Notes under the pieces: model-generated | The model's input: only the letters and a program-made list of their open reading frames with translations | Database searches by the model: none | Told to the model about the DNA's origin: nothing | Translations under genes and position numbers: made by a program | From: Buddleja alternifolia | Lineage: Eukaryota > Streptophyta > Magnoliopsida > Lamiales > Scrophulariaceae | Assembly: GCA_019426215.1 (NCBI GenBank) | Contig: CM033391.1 | Coordinates: forward strand, 11,954,708-12,018,707 | Length of the DNA stretch: 64,000 nucleotides | Direction: 5' to 3' | Shown here: piece by piece, positions 59,001 to 64,000 of the stretch | How positions within the stretch are numbered: the first letter of the stretch is position 1 | Layout: each line of letters starts with the position of its first letter

Positions 59001-60783
59001 ACTATAGATAATGATAATTTAATAATAGAATAAATAGATAAAACATGAGGGGAAAAGAAATGCCTCATGTGAGGCAGTAACCTTACTGCCTTAGTAGTGA
59101 CTTACCAAAAAAAATAATTCAACTTTCATAATTTCAACATCAAACACACTTAAACATATGATATACCGTATAACTATAGATAAAAATAACAAATAATAAC
59201 TAAAATATGGGGGGAAAAAAGAAATAAAAATAAAGAAACCTGCAGCCTTAGGCAGTAAGCTTAGCCCCTTACCCATTTTATATTCTTTCAAGTTTTCACA
59301 ATAAACCCACACTACACATATTATATATAGTTATATATACTATATAATAAAATAACAAATAATAACTAAAAAGTGGAAAAAAAGAAAAAAAAAAAACTCA
59401 CTGCTATAGCTGTTGACTGCCGACGCGACGAACGGCGAAGGCAACGGCTAAAGCTCCGGTCGGTGAGAATAGAGGAAGTCGTGCGACAGAGAGAGCAAAT
59501 GGAGATGCTATTTGAGATGAGAGAGGTGAGAGAGAGGACTAGGGTTTTAAAATTATGTTGGGTAATTTTGGGTTGAACTAATTTATCCCAACTTTGACCA
59601 AATTTCACACCATTTTAATTTCTTCAAAATGGTGGTAAAGGCGAGCGCCTTCGTGGCGCTGATGGCGCCCATGGCGTACGCCAAAGGGAAGAGGGGCGCC
59701 ACGCCATGGTTTGAGGTGCTAAGGGGGTGCCACGATCGCCAAGCGCCATGGCGAGTGCCATGGCTTGCCATTAACAACTATGGCCCCGACTATAGATGGT
59801 ACCGGCTTTGACAAAACGTGTCCCAAGATAAAACGAAAACTTTTTGAAGATTGAACCACTTCAATTTTAGAAAACAACGAACTTTTATTTTCTGCTGCAG
59901 AGAGGATGAAGATATGAAGAACACAAGAACACTTGAGAGAATGTGTTTGTGTTGGTGTGGAAAATATGAAGCTGGAGGAGCCCTTTCATAGCTGCAGAAA
60001 TGCGATAGAATTAAAACCTAAATTTAATTCTACCATTAACAAAATCTGTAACAGCAAAACAGATTCAGCTGTTATAGAAAATGTGACTGTTGAACTGTTG
60101 ACTGCAGTCAATGGTCCTTCTAGAAGGCTAAATTAAAAATTCGAATTAAAACAATGTGGCCAACAATTTTTAATTCAAATTGATTTTAATAAAATCAGAT
60201 TTCTCTTTATTGGATTTTCTGGAGAGACCCCATTAAACTTTGTCTAAAAGATTAATTGGGAAGCCCAAGCCCACACTATGCACACATCAAGCCTCAAGCC
60301 ACAAGCCTCAGGCCCAGTCCCACGATCCATGACCCACGACCCGGCCCAAGCCCGAGCCAGGACTTCGACTGGGCCCTGGCCCCGACCCGAGCCAGTGGTC
60401 CGGTCCACCGGACCGCCCGAGTGAAGTGTTAAGAAATTGTGCCAAAGCCCAATTGCATAGCTCCTCCTTCTTTCATACAAAGGTCTAAAGTGGATGACCC
60501 AAGGGCAAACCCTTTACCTTAAGACAAAGACTTATAAACCCAATTAAATTATGGTTTATATCCAATGTGAGATACACAAGTTCAAACATCTCACTTTAGC
60601 ACTTAATTTCTCATTCGTTACGAGTCCGATTTGAGAAATTCGAAATGCTAAACTCATCTACTTGGAACGTAAATTAAAACTATCCAATAATATTTAGTAT
60701 TCCTTATACTTACAATGTTCGAATTTCGTACACAAAAGTGGTGGAAACCCCACTTTGTAAAAATCCATTTATCCAACACTTTA

Positions 60784-61245
60784 TTTGCCAAAGTGTGCGT
60801 ATTTGTTTCTCAACGCAACGTATCCAATGTTTTAGCCTAAGAGTTTGTTAATTAATGCTCATTTATAAGGGGCATAAAATTCTTTGAGATCCTCCATGTT
60901 GAAGTCAACGTTATGCTCTTTGGGTGCTTTCGGGTCGCTTTTGGAATTCCCCATTGCTATGGCTCTGTCTATCATTCCCTCTTCCGTGTCAGGTTCTCCC
61001 TTACCAATGTAGAATTCTCTTTGGGATGGAGTTTGGTGCTAAAACCTGTTGAAGATTCTCCGTTTGCCATACGTTCATCTGTTTCGGTCCAAGAGTAATT
61101 TCCCCTTCCATGGTCGTGTCGCTTCCCATGGGTACAGTTGTATCAGATTTATGTGTGAGATATCCTCCCGTGTTATTGTCCTAAGGTTGCTGGAAGTTTC
61201 TCTGCCTTCCACCACCGGAAGAGGTGGCTGGCTAGACTCCTCGTC
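60784..61245 (-). pseudogene. LINE ORF1, N-terminal part
   Basis: Read downward from a probable ATG near 61245 (MDEESSQPPLPVVEG), then segments such as NLRTITREDISH and IDRAIAMGNSKSDPKAP in broken frames. It runs toward the DUF4283-type domain, which resumes at 48072 beyond the copia element (GNIFYMVRFY near 48035). Stops and shifts are frequent. The plus-strand frames here are shadows. Confidence 0.6.
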
Positions 61246-62356
61246 CATTGGCAAAACCAGTTAACGTAAAATGCAAGAACTTTTTGTTACTATACTCAAG
61301 GATTAAAATTTCGTTTCGAAGCTAAATTTTGGGTTGTTAAATATCAGAAACGTATCGAAAATATTTCGGAATATCAGAGAAAACTTGCAAAATGCTAGAA
61401 ACAAGAGAGGAATAGTGAAAAATAAGAAAATAAGAGTGTCTCCCTTTTTTCATTAGCAAAAAATCAATATTTAATCGATCATATTTCATTAACATACAAA
61501 ATGGTAATATTGGATTCAAATTTAGCATTTATATAACATATAATCGACACAATTCTAGTAACTTAAATTGTGAAATATTAAATTTTAAAAGTGTTATTGC
61601 CCAAAAATAGAAAAATTAATATCAATGATACTATGGTTTCAAAAACATCTGCAAAGTACTAAAAAACATAAGTGTGATATTCACATTTGATCGAGTCACC
61701 ATGAATCGGATGATTAAAAAAAATATTTCTCCATTAAATAAATGTTTGATTGACTAGTTCGAGCATGATATTCTTGTGAAAATGCTCTATGATTTTCATT
61801 CACACATTCTTTCATTTGTTCAGATATTATTATAATCACTATCATCTCTAAGGTCATAAGAAAAATCATCACCTCCAATATTCTTAATTCTTTGTGGGTT
61901 TGTTGTGTGTGTATTTGCAGATAAACAAAGTTTTTGTATGATTTGGTTTGATTATCTAAGGGATTTGTTTGATTTTTTTAAAACTTAATTTGGTTGATTG
62001 TTAGATTGATTATTCTTTTTTCTCCTTTTATTATTTTGTTTTATCTAAAATTCAAAATTTGAGAGCTGAGCAACAATTCTTTTCGAAAATGAACTATGAG
62101 ACTTTCAATGTTTCCATAGTTTCGATAGAAACTATGAAAACATTGAGAGTTTTCGTGGAAACCATGGAAATATTGAAAGTTTCTTAAGAAACAATGTAAT
62201 TTCGAAACTACTTCATGGTTTCTTTTCTATAAGAAGAAAAACAAAACCTTTCCGAACGTTTTGGCGGAAAAGAAAAAAAATAAATTAGAACCATGACTAT
62301 ACTACTATCTAGTTATTTAATTTTTCATTCTATAGATTTTCAATAGGGCCCAGAAC
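61246..62356 (-). other. Probable LINE 5' leader; AT-rich, no gene
   Basis: Assigned to the LINE because the putative 13-bp target duplication lies at its far end (62357-62369). An alternative is a LINE end near 61337, where TTAAATAT also matches the left flank, leaving 61345-62356 as another insertion. It contains a hairpin array at 62101-62190. Confidence 0.4.
62101..62190. repeat. Hairpin with alternating inverted repeats
   Basis: CTTTCAATGTTTCCATAGTTTC is followed after three bases by its inverse (AGAAACTATGAAAACATTGAG), giving a stem of about 22 bp. A third copy in the second orientation follows (GGAAACCATGGAAATATTGAAAG near 62157). Confidence 0.8.
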
Positions 62357-63570
62357 TTAGTCTTTAAGTATAAGTCGTATTTTTATTACAAAAATATTTC
62401 CTTACATTTTACTTTACTTCTATTCTAGTTAGTTAAATATGGAATAGTAAAAATTTGGTATTCAGTATGTACAAATATGTTATGAGTTTTTGTTGAAAGT
62501 TAAGAGAAAAAAAATTGGCTAAAAAATACGGGAACTAGAAATAGATAGATTCATACGCATACGGGTAAAATACCCAAGAAAATGAATTCTTCGTGAGTGA
62601 AAATACATCTTATTTATATATTATTTATAAGGTATATTGTTTATAATTACTTTTAATTATGAGTTTTTTTTTGTATGAGTCAATAGTTGATAATAATTAA
62701 TATTTTGATAATATATTAACTTTTGTTTTTTAATTGTATAATATTCAATTAATAATTATAATAATTTCAATATAACTTTTAAATTTTAAATAGAAACAGT
62801 TTCTTTTGCAAAACATACACTATTATTTGTTAGTATAGTAGGGGATACGTAAATTACGTATATTAAATGATTCAACTAAAAAATACGAGTATTATTCGTT
62901 ATATTCAGAATGCAAACTAGGAACCAGAGTTTTTCTCAGTTATACACATGTACATATATTATTCAAGTATAATACGAGTTTTAACTAACATAAATTTCTA
63001 TATCTACGTGTTTGGTATATTCCCCGAGTATGGATCTTTTAACCAATTTTTCCAACATAAGTTTTAACGAGAATTTGTTGTATATTCATACATAATAAGT
63101 GCCTCTTTTTTATGGAAAAATCTATGTTAGCTACTTAGTCCAAGTCTAATTATCCCAGTGTCTCTCTTTCACATAATAAGTTCAAACACACAATTTTGTG
63201 GAGAGATAGACACAAAATATATAGTCAGACCATTAAACTTGATCACTTATAGAATTTTACTCATTTTTTATGGTCTTGTTTAACTAACTTGGTTAAGTAG
63301 AAGTAATTCAAAATCAATGGCAAAAAGGAAAAACAATGTATATCCTGCGTCTTGAACCTCACTTGTGCACCCTGTGAATGTGAATAAAACACATCACTTA
63401 ATATATAATTTTGAATTAAAACACAAGTGATGTATTTTTTTTCACAACTACAAAGTTCACAGGTGGGCCCAATACCCGGTCTATATAAATAGTTTCCGGC
63501 AAAAAGTAATTTGAATGAATAACAAGGGGCGACCTGTAATATATCCAAAATAAATCCTCAGCGAGGGCCA

Positions 63571-63591
63571 TATATAATGCTGAAACCCTAA
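63571..63591 (+). promoter_or_regulatory. Core promoter of the second RPS15a copy
   Basis: TATATAA (63571-63577) and telo box AAACCCTAA (63583-63591), spaced as in copy 1. Conservation of both suggests the promoter has been kept under selection or is recent. Confidence 0.7.
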
Positions 63592-63663
63592 TTTATTACC
63601 TCCATTGTCGCTGAATCAGAAGACAAGCACAAACTGAAGCAGCGGCGGCCACCGATTTCTTCA
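63592..63663 (+). other. RPS15A: 5' untranslated exon 1 of the second RPS15a copy
   Basis: The leader resembles 29709-29781 and has the same GTCGCTGAATCAGAA block. The donor is TTCTTCA|GTAAGT at 63663/63664. The intron runs off the right edge. Whether the coding part is intact cannot be judged from this window. Confidence 0.65.
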
Positions 63664-64000
63664 GTAAGTAACTCATTCAACTGATTTTCTATTACACCGA
63701 TTTGATCATACATATTTCAGTATTTCAACTACATCTGTTTTGCTTTATATAATTTTTGATGGATATTTGTTTTTTGTTAATTTGGAAGCATATTTCGCCT
63801 TTTATGTTTGTTTTTGTGTATAGAACGCGTGATTATTTATTTATTTTGTTGAAAATATTTGTTTGACCTTGAAAGGCACTGAAACGTTTAAATGACGAAA
63901 TTGTCAAGCATCAATTGTGATGCAGCAGCAGATGCTGTATACCTTTGGTATTCGATACTTGAGAGAATTAATGGACTCGAAAAATCTGTTCATGTCTAGA

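Larger units (their letters stand above)
55836..59782 (-). mobile_element. hAT-superfamily DNA transposon
   Basis: 3947 bp, with inverted ends CATAGTTATTAATGG on the left; the right end read backwards is CATAGTTGTTAATGG. A perfect 8-bp duplication GCCCCGAC (55828-55835 and 59783-59790) is diagnostic of hAT. Both subterminal regions are GC-rich arrays of GGCGC and ATGGCG words (55855-55915 and 59640-59765), the kind of sequence hAT transposases bind. A transposase pseudogene is on the minus strand. TA dinucleotide repeats lie at 58972-59000. Confidence 0.92.
48073..60778 (-). mobile_element. Ty1/copia retrotransposon inserted in LINE ORF1; carries a solo LTR and a hAT element
   Basis: LTRs are at 48073-49169 (1097 bp) and 55738-60778 (about 1086 bp without the hAT). 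A perfect target duplication CTTTA flanks it (48068-48072 and 60779-60783). The inner edge of the first LTR is followed by ATCCTCCGCACG, the polypurine tract of a minus-strand element. Coding order on the minus strand from 55687 is gag, zinc knuckle, protease, integrase, reverse transcriptase, RNase H. The element is split by a solo LTR at 52181-53867. Without the nested elements it would be about 7059 bp. Confidence 0.92.
55738..60778 (-). repeat. 5' LTR of the nested copia element, interrupted by the hAT transposon
   Basis: Consists of 55738-55835 and 59783-60778. Ends TGTTGATCAG and ATTTATCCAACA match the partner LTR. The hAT insertion lies 98 bp from its left end. Confidence 0.9.
31886..62356 (-). 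mobile_element. L1-type LINE (non-LTR retrotransposon) holding three large nested insertions
   Basis: Minus-strand LINE fragments are colinear across the whole interval: 3' end and RNase H (31890-32550), zinc finger and reverse transcriptase (32700-34140, 36487-36641, 46600-46860), ORF1 (46915-48072 and 60784-61245) and a probable 5' leader (61246-62356). The flanks TTAGTCCTTAAAT (31873-31885) and TTAGTCTTTAAGT (62357-62369) look like a 13-bp target duplication with two mismatches. Removing the nested elements with one target copy each (2341, 9953 and 12711 bp) leaves about 5466 bp, a plausible length for a plant L1 lacking its endonuclease. The 5' limit is less certain than the rest. Confidence 0.75.
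62370..64000 (+). repeat. Second copy of the RPS15a duplication unit (continues beyond the window)
   Basis: 62370-62800 matches 29020-29470, and 63500-63985 matches 29620-30050, in the same order and orientation. Between them, 62830-63490 is longer than the matching part of copy 1 by roughly 550 bp, so an extra insertion or unequal deletion separates the copies. No gene lies in 62830-63490. The coding exons of this copy would start beyond 64000. Confidence 0.8.

Noticed and set aside
61337..61344. TTAAATAT as the right LINE target copy
   Set aside because: It matches the left flank over only eight AT-rich bases. The 13-base match at 62357-62369 also fits the duplication unit at 28990, so it is preferred, but not proven.

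Overview
The window is nuclear DNA of a flowering plant, most likely a eudicot. The evidence is one intact gene with plant-style introns for cytosolic ribosomal protein S15a, and many degraded plant transposable elements on both strands. I cannot name the species. There is no sign of bacterial or organellar DNA, tRNA, rRNA or CRISPR.

Left part (1-14427). Positions 1-7998 are the 3' part of a Sirevirus-type Ty1/copia element: the end of pol (reverse transcriptase/RNase H), a long broken extra gene with two intron-like gaps, a polypurine tract and a 3' LTR. A degenerate coding stretch of uncertain kind follows (about 8400-9515). Then comes a second copia 3' remnant (10558-14427), whose LTR is split by a 1.34 kb Mutator-type non-autonomous element carrying host-like sequence.

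Middle part (14730-27993). This is one Mutator-like element (MULE) with a perfect 9-bp target duplication, long terminal inverted repeats and a four-exon FAR1/MULE transposase pseudogene. Three elements are nested in it: a 429-bp Mutator-type MITE, a 1.68 kb solo LTR and a young 5.6 kb copia element on the minus strand with 296-bp LTRs. Without them the MULE would be about 5.5 kb.

Right part (28003-64000). The RPS15a gene (about 29690-31269) lies in a unit of about 2.9 kb that was tandemly duplicated. The second copy's promoter and first exon sit at the window's right end (63571-63663). A LINE (about 31886-62356, minus strand) landed in the start of the second copy. It was later filled by a short non-autonomous LTR element (34146-36481), an Athila-type Ty3/gypsy element (36647-46594) and a copia element (48073-60778). 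That copia holds in turn a solo LTR of the same Sirevirus family (52181-53867) and a hAT transposon (55836-59782). Nearly every insertion has a matching target-site duplication, so the order of events can be read. Removing the nested elements gives a LINE of about 5.5 kb and restores the expected spacing of the two RPS15a copies.

The only gene I judge functional is RPS15a. I did not find a new defence or metabolic system. The most interesting items are the split RPS15a tandem duplication, the intron-bearing extra gene of the Sirevirus, the gene-fragment-carrying Mutator element and the short non-autonomous LTR element.
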